Origin: Isoetes taiwanensis
Lineage: Eukaryota > Streptophyta > Lycopodiopsida > Isoetales > Isoetaceae
Reading direction: 5' to 3'
Length of the DNA: 64,000 nucleotides
Assembly: GCA_021234155.1 (NCBI GenBank)
Contig: JAJEKV010000045.1
Coordinates: 1,885,474 to 1,949,473 of the forward strand
Shown here piece after piece: positions 37,418-47,917 of the stretch. The notes beneath the pieces were generated by a model. It worked only from the letters and a program-made list of their open reading frames with translations, was not told the origin of the DNA and ran no database searches. Every line of letters begins with the position of its first letter. Position 1 is the stretch's first letter. Position numbers and translations under genes: made by a program.

Positions 37418-38970
37418 ATGTATGACACTGGTTATGATATTGAGGGAGGCCACATTCGCTCACGAGCTCAATCGGTGCCACCTACTCCCGTGTTCACTCT
37501 CGGTCGGCTCTCCTCCGGTGTGTAAACATTGTTCACAACCTCAGTCACCACATCATACACTGTTCACCCCCTCCGGCTTATTTCCACACTCCGAGAGAGT
37601 GCCTACATTCATATCTCCTCCGCCCATCCTCCTGCCTTCACAACCATCATCTCCCCACGGAGGAATGGGTTATCCCATGTATCTTTTCGCCCCCCCAGGT
37701 TCGGACATATCCCCAATCCCCTTCTTTTCACCATACTCTTCAGTTTATACTCTCTCGATCTCAAACCTCACGAACAACACTCTCAAGGACCATCCCCACA
37801 GGATGCTCCTTTTCCAGACTCTCAAGGTTTTTCTGCTCCTTTGACACATCATACCGAGACTATGGCTGTACCACCCCATTATGTACCTCCTCCTACTCAG
37901 CCGCTCTATGCGCAAGGTCCGTCACAATCTTCTTTTCAGACTCTCAAACTGACCTATCCCACTTTTGGCAATACTAAAGGCAAACCATTGGATCAAAGTG
38001 CTCAAGCCCACATGGAAGAATTTGAGGCTCTGGCTGTCCTAAATGGTCACGCTCAACCTCAATTGAAGTTCCATATTTTTTCCACCACGCTGCGTGGATC
38101 CCCTCATCAATGGCTCATGGCAAACAAAAGCCATTGGAAATAAAACTGGACAGAAATGAAGACTGCTTTCCTTTCTCATTATGGCACCACAGATGATGAT
38201 CAACTTCTTCTCAAGCAACTCAATGATCTTCAGCAAGAGCCCATGGAATCAGCCCGGGATTTTGCGGATCGTCTTCACATCCTCCTCAGCAAACTTCAAG
38301 AGTACCCTACGCAAAGCCAGATCCTTGTCTGGTTTCTCCAGGGACTTCCTCCGGCTATTCGTCTCATGACTGAATACCTGTGCCCCAAGACTTTGGAGCA
38401 GGCCATCGAACTTGTCAATCATTCCGTTAATGTTTCCTCTCGAGGTGTGGCCCTCCAGGAGCTACCTTTCATTCGTCCTGTCATGGTTCCTCAGACTGAT
38501 GTTCAGCCTCAACACTCAAATCCTCAACGCAGTCAAATTTGGTGCCACCTCTGCAAAGATCAAGGCCATTTGGCCAATGAGTGCAACTCCTCCAATGGTC
38601 CTCCTCATTGTAAACGCTGCAACATGTGCAATCATGCTACGGAAGAATGCACTCGTACTCATCCTACACCCTTCCGACAAAAAATAGTTTATCAAGTCCA
38701 GACCACGCCTCAGCAACAAACATCATACCAACCTCAGCACTTTCCAGCTCAACAACTTCAATAGTATCCACAGTCTCAGCAATCTCAGCAGCCAAGAGGC
38801 CAAGGCAACCGTGCTCCTTTTGATCCTTCTAAAGCCCAGTGCTTTCATTGTCTGGAATGGGGTCATACCACCACGACGTGCCCTCAACTTCCTCCAGTTC
38901 AAGTCCAACTTCCAGGCACGAATCAAACCACGTCAGTACGCCTCACGGCCCTCGTCCTGTTCTCAGAAAG
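37418..38970 (+). pseudogene. gag: Ty3/gypsy gag (decayed)
   Basis: One frame runs from an ATG at 37,418 to about 38,965 with in-frame stops at 37,521, 38,141 and 38,762. The N-terminal third is rich in Pro and Ser. A Retrotrans_gag-type capsid region follows (landmarks TTLRGSPHQWL, FLSHYGTTDDD, VWFLQGLPPAIR). Three CCHC zinc knuckles come next: CHLCKDQGHLANEC from 38,543, CKRCNMCNHATEEC about 25 codons later, and CFHCLEWGHTTTTC from 38,840, beyond the third stop. Gag would package the element RNA in virus-like particles. The three stops make this copy non-functional, and the frame shifts after about 38,965. Confidence 0.9.
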
Positions 38971-39660
38971 CCACCACGCGTGCCTCAACAATCAAGGTAT
39001 CAACCAGCCCCTGCTGCAGCTCCTCCGATGGATCAACAAGCCCAGGAAGAAATTTATCAGGATCTCAATCCTCCAGTTCAACCGTCAAATTGGGTTGGTT
39101 TGGTTTCACGCCAGATTAGGGCCTCACGCCCCTTGACCATCCTTCCTCATGATCGCGAACACGCTTTTTGCGGTTGACCACGATCCCTCATGCAGAGGAC
39201 AAAAAGGTTCACTTTGCCCCAGATTTGGATAAACCCATGCCTCATGTCATGCCAAAAGTCCGACAAAGTATCCTCAACCTCATGCAGGCTGCTGAAGGAC
39301 GAACACGAGCTAATGTACATGCCACCACCAAAGCTCGCCAGCGGCGTGGGATGCATCTCCGGTCCTCTCACACTCCACGCGGCTCAGCCATATCCTAACA
39401 TTGTTGCCGAGGTGGAGTTTCTCAAAAGAAGTTGCCGCTTCATTACCACCCTCTCGCCTCCCTTGGATCCAGCTGATCTATTTTCTCATGTTCCCTTGGA
39501 ACTCCAGGAAGAGCTAGCAAAAATCAAGATTCCCTTGACTTTAGCAACCATTTTGAAACTGTGTCCTGCTCTCAAGGACCAGTTGCCCCTTCCTACGGTT
39601 CTGGTTGGGGCTATCGCTACCTCCACACCCACGGTACATGCCACGGTGGGCAATCAATAA
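38960..39660 (+). pseudogene. Gag-pol linker, frameshifted
   Basis: The element reading continues in short pieces in successive frames (to 39,177; 39,168-39,398; about 39,370-39,660). The last piece includes LDPADLFSHVPLELQEELAK. It lies between the zinc knuckles and the protease, as expected for a gag-protease spacer. Frameshifts rather than introns seem responsible because no good splice sites fit. Confidence 0.6.
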
Positions 39661-39722
39661 GTCAACCATGTTCAAACTGACGGGGGTACTGCTGTTCACT
39701 GATAAGCTGTTCACTGATAACC

Positions 39723-39947
39723 ATGTTCACTGATAAGCTCCGCAAGCAAATGGGCATCCAACAACTTTACCGTGCCCCATATGACATCAAATTGGCTAAT
39801 GGCCATATCACGCGCCCTCAAGGCGTCACGCCTCTTCTTCACATCAATATAGGCGACCTCAGATTCCCCTTGGAATTTGGTGTTTGGAAAGCTGAGGAAG
39901 ATCCAGGTGATTATGAAATGTTGGTTGGCGTCAGAAGATGCGCTTAG
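39723..39947 (+). pseudogene. Aspartic protease fragment of gypsy pol
   Basis: This frame carries the second half of a retropepsin-like domain (LANGHITRPQGV, then FPLEFGVW and YEMLVG, the position of the usual LLG motif). The first half with the catalytic Asp should lie before it. There I see only a short TDGGTAVH-like remnant followed by stops at 39,661-39,705, and a stutter of GTTCACTGATAA in three near-tandem copies (39,690-39,740). The enzyme would process the polyprotein. This copy is broken. Confidence 0.7.
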
Positions 39948-39949
39948 GC

Positions 39950-40385
39950 TGCAGAATGAGATTTCCAACTCTATAAGACGTACTATTTCTTGATAATCTT
40001 GATACTATTTCTTGACTACTTTATAATCCTGATATTGGAGGCGACAAAAACCAGGTTTGGAAGTTGCTTCTTGAATCTAAACTTATGTGTACGTTATGAT
40101 TCAGATACATGTTGACTTGTTGACTGGTGGTTTGAATAGCTTAGGTTAAATAATAGTGCATAGGTTCCCTCACGCCTATATGTATGATGCATATTGCTGT
40201 TTTCATTTCCTGTGTTGGCCTTTGAACAGAATGGCGGTGGTACCAGGTGGTTATGCTTGGTACTCTGTGGTGGGGCTTAAGCTTAGATAGGCAGGTCTGC
40301 ATAGGTGGCAGGTCTGCAGGTCTGAATAGTGAGTTAGATTAATATTTCAACCTCTAGCACCCCCTCCTGTCCGGGCAAAAATCCA
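39950..40385. other. Non-coding interruption between protease and RT
   Basis: About 430 bp of AT-rich, stop-filled sequence separates the protease from the next pol-like reading. It holds a small AGGTCTGCA/AGGTCTGAATAG stutter at about 40,290-40,330. It may be a further insertion or divergent linker. I found no clear terminal repeats or target duplication. Confidence 0.5.
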
Positions 40386-40440
40386 TTCTTGGGCCACCCG
40401 GACCAGCTCGTCATTCTGAGATGGTCATCTCAATGCCACC

Positions 40441-41450
40441 ATGGATTTGGAAACCGGCAAGATCATCTCGGTCGAACATGTGAACCCTCTCTCTCGATTA
40501 ATCAGGTCGACGCAAGCACAAAACATCTATCATGCGGGCTCCCCGGCGGAGTGCGCCTCGTCATCCTACCCGGGGAGAGATGACTCTCAATCGAGACCGG
40601 CCGTGGTCGCTTTTCGACCCCTACCCTCCTTGCAATCGCATCCAATGCATCGATCATTTTCGAATCTGAGAACTTCCTCCCAACATGGTGGATGTACATG
40701 CCGCCATGAAGCAACCCGTGCTTGATGATGCTCAAGAACCACTTTTTTTTCACCACGAATGCAGCTCATCCCGTCATGTTCCAACCTCCTGCTCATGTTG
40801 TTCAAGACACGAAAATCGTTCCACACATTCAGACTCCTGAAGTGGAGATAGTGGATGTTGGCAACAATCAACCTGTCCGTCTTGCTGCCAATCTCCCGAC
40901 CACCTATCGCACACACGCCATCACGCTTTTCAAAAAATTCAAACACATTTTTGCCTGGAGCTATAAAGATCTTCGGGGGATCAACAAAAACTTGGGGGAA
41001 CTCACCATTCCTACCAAATCAGATGCACGTCCTGTCTAGCAACGACAGTACCGGCTCAACCCAAATTACCGTGACCGAGTTAAGGCTGAAATTGACAAAC
41101 TTCTAGCTGCAGGTTTGATCTACGAGGTCAAACAATATTCTGAATGGGTGAGCCCCATCGTCATTGCTCTCAAACACAACGGTATCCGCGTCTGTGTGGA
41201 CTATCGCAAACTCAATCAGGCCACGGAGCGTAATCACTTCCCGCTTCCCTTCACAGACTAGGTTCTGGAAGAGGTTGCTAGTCATGAAATGTACTCCTTC
41301 ATGGATGGTTTTTCAGGCTACAATCAAATTTCAATCAAAGCGGCAGATCAACTCAAGACTACCTTTACCACCCTGTGGGGCACTTTTGCCTACAAGGTGG
41401 TTCCTTTTGGGCTATCAAACTCTCCATCAATATTTGCTCTCAGTTTTTCA
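40441..41450 (+). pseudogene. pol: Ty3/gypsy reverse transcriptase, N-terminal part
   Basis: From about 40,722 a frame leads through a pre-RT region (HIFAWSYKDLRGI) and RT blocks: WVSPIVIALKHNGIRVCVDYRKLN, shown in two parts as SPIVIALKHNG and VCVDYRKLN, then motif A (SFMDGFSGYNQI, with its Asp) and block B (WGTFAYKVVPFGLSNSPS). In-frame TAG codons occur at 41,037 and 41,262. The frame closes near 41,453, where a one-base shift moves to the following ORF. The wording resembles plant Tat/Athila-clade elements rather than chromoviruses. Confidence 0.9.
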
Positions 41451-42282
41451 TGACTACATGAAGGAGCAACCCTTCCTCCAGATCTTTCAAGATGACTTTT
41501 CCGCCTACAGTTCCATGGATGACCACCTAGATAAGCTAGAACTTGTCTTTCTGAAATGTGATGAGTCTGGCATTAGTCTCAATCCTGAGAAATGCACCTT
41601 CTGCTTCACCTCTGGTGTTCTGTTAGGTCATGTGGTCAGTAAAGAAGGTATCACCACTGATCCTGCTAAAATCAGTTGCGTTAAAGCTCAAGCGCCATCA
41701 AATATCAAGGAGACACGTTCTTTCCTAGGCAAGGTAAACTATTATTCCACCTTCATTCCTGGACTTGCAGCAATTGCTGATCCTATTCATAAACTCACGG
41801 GTGATGAATCCACTTGGGCTTGGAATTCCCAGGCGGATGCTGCTTTCCAACAGTTGAAGCTTTTGCTTACTCAGGCCCCTGTGCTTGTTCCTCCTCAATG
41901 GAACAAGCCTTTTCATGTTCATGTTGATGTCTCAGCGTTTGCTATTGGTGCTGTTCTTTCTCAAGCATATGACGCACACACAGATAAACCGAACCGTTAT
42001 GCCAGCAGAAAACTCAATCCTGCTGAGCGCAACTATTCTGCCACTGAGAGGGAGGCCTTGGGCTTAATTTTTTGTGTCCAACGTTTCCGTCATTATCTCT
42101 TGGGCAGTCAAATCAAGTTCTTTGTTGACCATCAGGCACTTCTTTATTTGATCAACAAGTCCACGCCCACGGGCAGGATTGCTCAATGGGTCCTTCTGCT
42201 GCAAGAATTTGCTCCTTTTGAAATCGTTCATAAGGCTGGCAAATCTCGTATTGTACCAGATTATCTCTCACGCATCCACAAA
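41440..42282 (+). pseudogene. pol: Ty3/gypsy RT C-terminal part and RNase H
   Basis: An open frame continues RT from motif C, which is FQDD instead of the usual YxDD but keeps both Asp residues. It goes on through the thumb (FLGKVNYYSTFIPGLA) into an RNase H domain (HVHVDVSAFAIGAVLSQ, ASRKLNPAERNYSATEREAL, FFVDHQALLYLINK). The frame is intact for about 280 codons. At 42,283 it is cut by the CACAA-ended insertion, and the polyprotein reading resumes in phase on the other side at 46,703. Confidence 0.93.
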
Positions 42283-42838
42283 CACAAGGCCCCAAAAAAA
42301 AAACTGTTATAAACAAAAACCTCGTGGGAGCAGAGTAATATACCTAGGCGGCTCTTATGCTCCATACCTCTGCCCTATTTCTTTTGCATTGCTTTGCATA
42401 GATAAGAAGCAAGAAGAAAAAACATAGTAGGAGCACACAAAGAAAGACAGTTCTGAAGCATGTATACTGGAATAGAAGGAAGAAGGGCAGTGCCGGACTA
42501 TCAGGAGTAAAATGAAAGGCCAGTGCTAGAGTATGCCGGAAGAAGATGGACAAAAGGACTCAGATGGGCTTTTTTCTGCTCATCTGCTCCATCATCTCTG
42601 CAGATTTCAACCCTGCAAGAAACAAAACCAAAAGATGAAAAAAGCACGCCATAGCTGACCTTGCTCCGCCGATTCTCACCGCCATAGGCAAAAATGGTTC
42701 CAAAAGGGGCTGCCAAGCACCATTTTTGAGTGCTATAGCCGCACCATAGCGGTCGAGAAACATCGCCGCAGCTCCGCCAGGAAGGAAAAAGGAACCGTAG
42801 AAAAAAAATCTCCCAATTTCCATGTTGTGGGGGGATGA

Positions 42839-42933
42839 TCATTGGTCCCACATTCTGGTGTGGCTGGTGACCTGCTCCCAGCTTCGCCGGTCGCGGGGCC
42901 CCACCGGTCCACATCAGAATGTGGTCCCAATGA
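42839..42933. other. Inverted repeat inside the CACTA-like insertion
   Basis: TCATTGGTCCCACATTCTG (42,839-42,857) pairs with CAGAATGTGGTCCCAATGA (42,915-42,933), 17 of 19 positions matching, around a GC-rich loop. It lies in a GC-rich patch (42,600-42,935) where a 137-codon minus ORF (42,501-42,914) has no recognised domain. Confidence 0.8.
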
Positions 42934-43906
42934 CCATGCCCCCATACATGTTTAGTGGTTGCAACCTAAATGTATAGTGCATAGGTCTAGTTGTCCGAGA
43001 TTAGCATATTTTATGCATGCTCCAGATTTAGACTGCACTATAAGGTCTATAAGGTATTTGTAGTATTGTAGTGCTGCCATGGCCTTAAATTAGGTGTTCC
43101 AAGGCATGTAAGCGTGTAAGAGAAAACAATTACATTTGTATAAAGACTTAAATATTAGCTTAGTTTAACTTAGCTGTGCTTCACCTTGCCTTACCCTGCT
43201 CTATGATAGGTTCAAAGGGTATTTATTTTGATTTTAGAGGAATATCATTGGATTAATTTGAGCACCATTTCTTGATTTTGTACTAGGCTAATTTTAAGGT
43301 CGTGATGTATTGTTGAGTTGGATAATTTTATGAAAATCATTTGCTTTCCGGGATGCCATTGTGCATATTGCCTTGTCTTTTGGAAATATATGGAAGTTTT
43401 GTAGCAAAGCATATATATGATAAAGCAAGGATTCAGACTATATTTGTGATCCTCAACTGATAAAGGCTAATCATTCTAATAGTGCATTTGCTTGCAGAAT
43501 CCTTCATGCTTGCCAGATTTACCCATTCCACGTATATGACGGGCATGTACAATAGATTGTGTGATGTTCGAGAAGAAGAAGGAGAAACCCATAGAAGGGT
43601 AATGCCCATCAAATGTGTCAAAGGGATATGAAAGCAAGGATCAATGTTTGCTTACCGTATAGTTTTGACAAAGTGGCAATGTTTGTCATCTCGTCTATAC
43701 CACCATGGCATAAACAAATGCTCACACATGAACAATTAGATATCAACCAATAAAAAACATATTCTTATTATCCATGGTTGTTGAACAAACATAACTAACC
43801 TACAAATCATGCGCTTAGACATCTAGGGATTTTAATAAGCCACTCCTAGTTTTAATAAACTAATGCTAGTTTTAATAAACCACTATGGTATACAAGGCTT
43901 GTATTG
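42934..43906. other. Unassigned part of the insertion
   Basis: AT-rich spacer with a short stutter (CTAGTTTTAATAAAC, about 43,845-43,880). No gene recognised. Confidence 0.4.
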
Positions 43907-44026
43907 AATATGTAGCATAATAACAGGGGGTTTCTTTTGTATTTTTGTACACTTTTTAATATGGTTTTCATATGATTTTGAGAGCGTATTCCACGAGATG
44001 TACTGATCAGTATATCTAGAGTGCGC
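43907..44026 (+). repeat. 120-bp dispersed repeat, copy 3
   Basis: Begins AATATGTAGCATAATAACAG and ends TCTAGAGTGCGC. Lies within the CACTA-like insertion, about 400 bp before the captured gene exons. Confidence 0.87.
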
Positions 44027-44439
44027 GCGGTATTTTTATGTTTTAGTTCCACATTCTTAATGGTTTTTGCTCCCCTTACCCATCTTAATGGCCAAGATTG
44101 ACCCTAGGAGTTTTTAATCCAAGGGTTTACAATGGAAGCCCTTTTCCAATGCACCATTTTTAGACGAATTTTCAAACTTGGCATGCAGATGTCGAGCTCT
44201 TCTTTTCTAGGGTTATCATAATAGACAATGATGGAATGGCTCCAATCGGCTAAGGCAAGGATGGAAGAACTCCATTCCGATATGGAAGCAAAGAGCTATG
44301 GCGGCAGGAGGGCTGTCAGGATCAGGACGACTTGGTAGCACAGAAATGGTAATTTTTAGGTGTATTGCCTTTCCTGCTTTATATCCCCTGTTGTTCAATA
44401 CCCGCTAGTTTTTCAAAGCTGTCATTGAACCCTGGCTAT

Positions 44440-45111
44440 GGTGCCCGAGAATCCGAATCTTTCAAGCCGTTCTCTGCAATTGCAGCCTTGCTTGGGGTTT
44501 TCCTTCTGGTTCTCTTTGCCGTGACATGCTTTGGTAAGAATCTGCCACCTTCCTTTCTACCTAGATATGTCTTTATTGAACATGATTGATTGCATTGAAA
44601 TTCTTTCCAGTGCATTTTTTACAATATTGGGTTTTTCATATTCATCGTGATTTGGCTCAACACAATGTTACGTGCTGGATTTTTCGATATAGTGCAGTCA
44701 ACATAGAAATGGTGTATTTTAAGCAAGATAGACAAATGCACATTGCAACACATACAAGGAATTTTTAAATCTTTGCCGGGTGTTATTTTTATTGCAGCAA
44801 CTGGGTTATATTACCTAGCAGAACTTGTGGAAGAGCACTGTGTTTCCACAGGGAAACTGATACGTATTGCAATTAAGGTACTGGTAGAACTTAACAATTG
44901 CCCGTATATTTGTTTTCTTTTAATGTTCATGGGTTTTCTAACATGATTCTTATTCAGGCTGAGTTTGCAATCCATCTGCTGCTCTTTGTTGTGGATGGAT
45001 TGCCATTCTTTTGCATCGCTTGTGGATTGGCAGTAAATCTTATTTATTACAAACTTCTGAAGACCTTTCCATATGTCCGCCTTAGTTCGTACGATTTCCT
45101 TGGTGGCTTGG
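44440..45111 (+). pseudogene. TEX261/SVP26-like gene fragment (three exons)
   Basis: A probable first exon ends at 44,533 (donor G|GTAAGA) in a hydrophobic stretch (LLGVFLLVLFAVTC). Exon 2 is 44,798-44,877, after TTATTGCAG and before GTACTG, and encodes TGLYYLAELVEEH, the family's most conserved block. Exon 3 is 44,958-45,111, after TTATTCAG and before a GTATGC donor, and encodes membrane segments with CGLAVNLIYYKLLKTFPY. The introns join in phase. TEX261/SVP26 proteins are four-helix membrane proteins that act as COPII cargo adaptors between ER and Golgi. The C-terminal half is not recognisable downstream (45,112-45,330 opens in two frames without family motifs) and the start codon is unclear. 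Given its place inside a transposon, I read it as a captured, truncated copy. Confidence 0.8.
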
Positions 45112-46094
45112 GTATGCTCTTTAATGTTATCTTATTTAATATTTTCAGATATGTTTACGAATACTTTATCCATGCACGATATTACCAAACTAGAATGCTT
45201 TGATCTTATGATGTTTGTCTTAGGTAAAAAAGAAGGATACGTGGTACTGGATGCAAAAGAGCTGCACAGTTTCTTAGCTTCTAGAGGCTGCTCTTTAACC
45301 AAGCATTTAGCAGAGGATTGCAGATATCACGTATTCTAGCACGGGAAACAGAAAAGCAGAATGAATGTAAATCATCATGCTACGGTACCTTATCGCTCAG
45401 GCAGTGGAGCCAGCAAATTTGGCTTCAGAGATAGATGGGAGCAGGGAGCTGCTTGGACAGATTTGTGTTTGAATGTAGTGTTCAAGAACAAGCACGATTT
45501 TATTTAATCCAACATGTGATACCATTCCATCTGCCATGATGCTTTGCTGTGAATCTATGGTACGGTGCCATATATAATTATTTTCTTGCTTTATCAAAGG
45601 TGTTGTTGCAATGTAAAGAAATTTCATGCTTGAAGCTGAAATGCTTTTACTTTACAGCCAGAATGCAGCCGCTCTTGCTCCATAATGTAGCCATACCTGT
45701 CTTGCAGAATGTTTGATGCAGCATTATCCTTTGGCATGTTTGATGTCTGCTTCATGCACTTATGCTAGATATACAGTTGTCCAGTTGTACTTTTGCAGAA
45801 AATTAACTATGAAATAGGTTCGTTAAGCCTGTTGCTATGCTAACGACCTATGTCTTCAGAAATGCACCTCCTTTATATCTACTGCCCATTCTATAAGGTT
45901 AAAACTTAAAAATCTCATCCTTCCTTTGAATGTCTACCATTATGGACATGTCTACGCAAGAATCAAATGCTACAAACATTATGCTATAATATTATAGTTT
46001 CTTAGGCTATCTACTTATTAGACATCCGACATATTATCATTTACAAAATATAACATCAACTCATCCAAGTGTGAAGTCACGTTGTTTGTTCTTA
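45112..46094. other. Downstream of TEX261-like exons, unassigned
   Basis: A possible next exon (after TTTTCAG at about 45,150) reads 60 codons to a stop at 45,339, but does not match the TEX261 C-terminus as I know it. The rest is non-coding. Confidence 0.4.
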
Positions 46095-46515
46095 GCCCCG
46101 AAGGGGCAAAAATTTTTTTTAACCTATAACAAAAACCATTATATTAAATTAAACTAAACCATTACATTAAACCATTACATTACCTTTAAATTAAATCCCC
46201 CTTCAAACCCCCTTTGGTTTGGGTGCATATTCACACAGGGGGTGACGTAGGGCAGCGAGAGCCCCTATAATTATGTTTTGCACGTACAAAATTAATACCA
46301 TATAGTATATTACCTCAAATCTTATAGTATTTTGCAAATCTTGTTACACAGTATAGCAAATTCCATACTTCCATACCCCACAAACGAGGAACTTTGCGTA
46401 CGGTGTAGATTAAGGAATAAGGGGTGAATATGCCTATCCAACAGCTCTCGTTGCCCGGAGTCACCCCCCGTGTGAATATGCACCCAAACCAAAGGGGGTT
46501 TGAAGGGGGATTTAA
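46095..46515. mobile_element. Small inverted-repeat element, copy 2 (right outer end missing)
   Basis: A 56-bp inverted repeat (46,191-46,246 against 46,460-46,515, one mismatch) surrounds a core with the same landmarks as copy 1 (CTTATAGTATTTTGCAAA, ACCCCACAAACGAGGA). The left outer extension to the palindrome GCCCCGAAGGGGC (46,095-46,107) is present. The right outer part is absent. Nested in the CACTA-like insertion, so this family moved after, or was carried by, that element. Confidence 0.87.
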
Positions 46516-46682
46516 CCACTATATGATTATTAACTAGCATTAATAACCATGTTGTAAGCCACTATTAGTTTCGATAAACCGCTATAGCATGTGGTTTTCT
46601 TCTCTCGAAGGAATTGTTGTATAAAAAACCACATCTATGATGGTTTTCAAAGGATCTAATATTGTTTTTTGATGGTTGTTCA
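46516..46682. repeat. Right subterminal region of the CACTA-like insertion
   Basis: Several AACCAC / GTGGTT / ATGGTT phrases (for example TAACCACTATATG, GTGGTTTTC, AAAAACCACATC, GATGGTTTTC, GATGGTTGTTC) crowd the last 170 bp. Subterminal motif clusters bind CACTA transposases in known elements. Similar phrases occur at about 42,950-42,970 and 43,770-43,895. Confidence 0.45.
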
Positions 46683-46702
46683 TTTTTGGGGGCCTTGTGA
46701 AA

Positions 46703-47593
46703 GATGATCCCTCCACGGGTGTTTCAGATGCCTTTCCTGATGCTCAGCTGTTTTTGGTCACGGCCATGCCCCATTGGTTTCATCACTTTCAGCAGTATCT
46801 CCTCACAGGTGCTCTTCCCTCTGAAGATCCCACGCTCTCTCCAGAAAAACTTCGATCACGCCACCGTCAATTTCTCCGTGAGGTCCGTGACTACACCATG
46901 GTTGCGGGCCATCTTTACAAACGCGGCAAGGATATGGTCCTTCGACGCTGTGTACTTCCTCATGAAGTGCCCAATATCGTTCGACAAGCCCATGAAGGGC
47001 TTGGTGGTGGTCATTTTCATGGTGACACCACGGCACGCCAAATACTTCTCACCGGTTATTTTTGGCCCACGCTCTTCAAGGATGCTCATGCTCACACCCG
47101 CACGCGTCGATGTACGGCCGGTGTGGGGCGGACCTGACCCGTGGCCTCTCCCTGTTGGCGGGTGCCACGCCACTTCCCTTCAGCAAATGGGGAATGGACT
47201 TTGTGGGGCCCATTGATCCTCCTGCGCGGCACACTTGTGCCCGCTACATTCTGGTCATCACTGATTACGCTACCAAATGGGTTGAGGCTTGCGCACTTCC
47301 AGACAACACTGCAGCAAGCACAGCCAAGGTCCTCTATACGCAAATCATCACGCGTTTTGGCTGTCCCACGGAACTGGTCAGTGATCGAGGTGTTCATTTT
47401 GTCAATCACACCATCAAAGAGCTGACGGATTATCTGCTGATCCATCATCGCAAAAGCACACCTTACTATCCTCAAGGGAATGGTTTGGCTGAAAGCACAA
47501 ACAAGACTCTCATCACTATTCTCAAGAAAATCTGTGACGCCTCTCGCACAGATTGGCAAGACAAGTTACCTATTGTTCTTTGGGCTTTACAAC
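46703..47593 (+). pseudogene. pol: Ty3/gypsy integrase (frameshifted, C-terminus missing)
   Basis: Reading resumes with DAFPDAQLF and a linker, then the HHCC region (HEGLGGGHFHGDTTARQ, GYFWPTLFKDAHAH), where a shift near 47,100 disturbs the two cysteines. The next frame holds the catalytic core with all three acidic positions: WGMDFVGP, LVSDRGVHFVN and YYPQGNGLAES. It breaks off after LPIVLWAL at about 47,590, before the C-terminal domain. Integrase inserts the element cDNA. This copy is inactive. The sequence joined to it belongs to a different gene. Confidence 0.92.
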
Positions 47594-47602
47594 CTCAGAT
47601 GT

Positions 47603-47917
47603 TGTGAAAATTTCCAGAACGCCTCTTCAAACCGATGGTCATTCATGTGGCCCTGCCGTATGTTCGTTTATGCACAAATTTGTGAGGGGGTACTTGAAAG
47701 GAGTGAATATATTGTTGCCTGATCTAGTAAGTCAACTTAAATGCAGCAGACAAACCAAACTCTGTTATTGACAAAGTGTGGTTAACTGCAGGTTGTGGAC
47801 ATTTCAGACCAGGATCTAGTTGATGTTAGAGTGTTCGTGCTTGAAGTTTTAAGATTAGAAGCAACAAAAGCTAGAACTAAGAGGAACATATGTATTGGGA
47901 AGTATGTAGGTGCATGA
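47603..47917 (+). pseudogene. C48 (Ulp1-like) cysteine protease, last two exons
   Basis: Exon a ends at 47,726 and contains QTDGHSCGPAVCSFM. This is the Q-x5-C active-site signature of C48 peptidases, with oxyanion Gln at 47,628 and nucleophile Cys at 47,646. A 65-bp intron (47,727-47,791, GTAAGT...TGCAG) then joins in phase to a final exon that ends at TGA 47,915-47,917 with a charged tail (EVLRLEATKARTKR). The His and Asp parts of the triad should lie upstream but are replaced by gypsy DNA. C48 enzymes remove SUMO or NEDD8, and C48 domains are also common second genes of plant DNA transposons. I favour the transposon reading. Confidence 0.72.

Larger units (their letters stand above)
42283..46699. 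mobile_element. CACTA-like DNA transposon insertion in gypsy pol
   Basis: The left end CACAAGGCCCCAAAAA (42,283-42,298) is mirrored by TTTTTGGGGGCCTTGTG at the right (46,683-46,699), differing by one base in the G/C run. The insertion is flanked by AAA (42,280-42,282) and AAA (46,700-46,702). Outside it, the gypsy reading frame runs on in phase from RNase H to the pre-integrase region. A CAC start, a short inverted repeat and a 3-bp duplication are CACTA (EnSpm) hallmarks. Near both ends there are AACCAC/GTGGTT phrases, possibly subterminal repeats. No transposase was found, so it is non-autonomous. It carries TEX261-like exons, one 120-bp repeat and one small inverted-repeat element. Confidence 0.85.
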
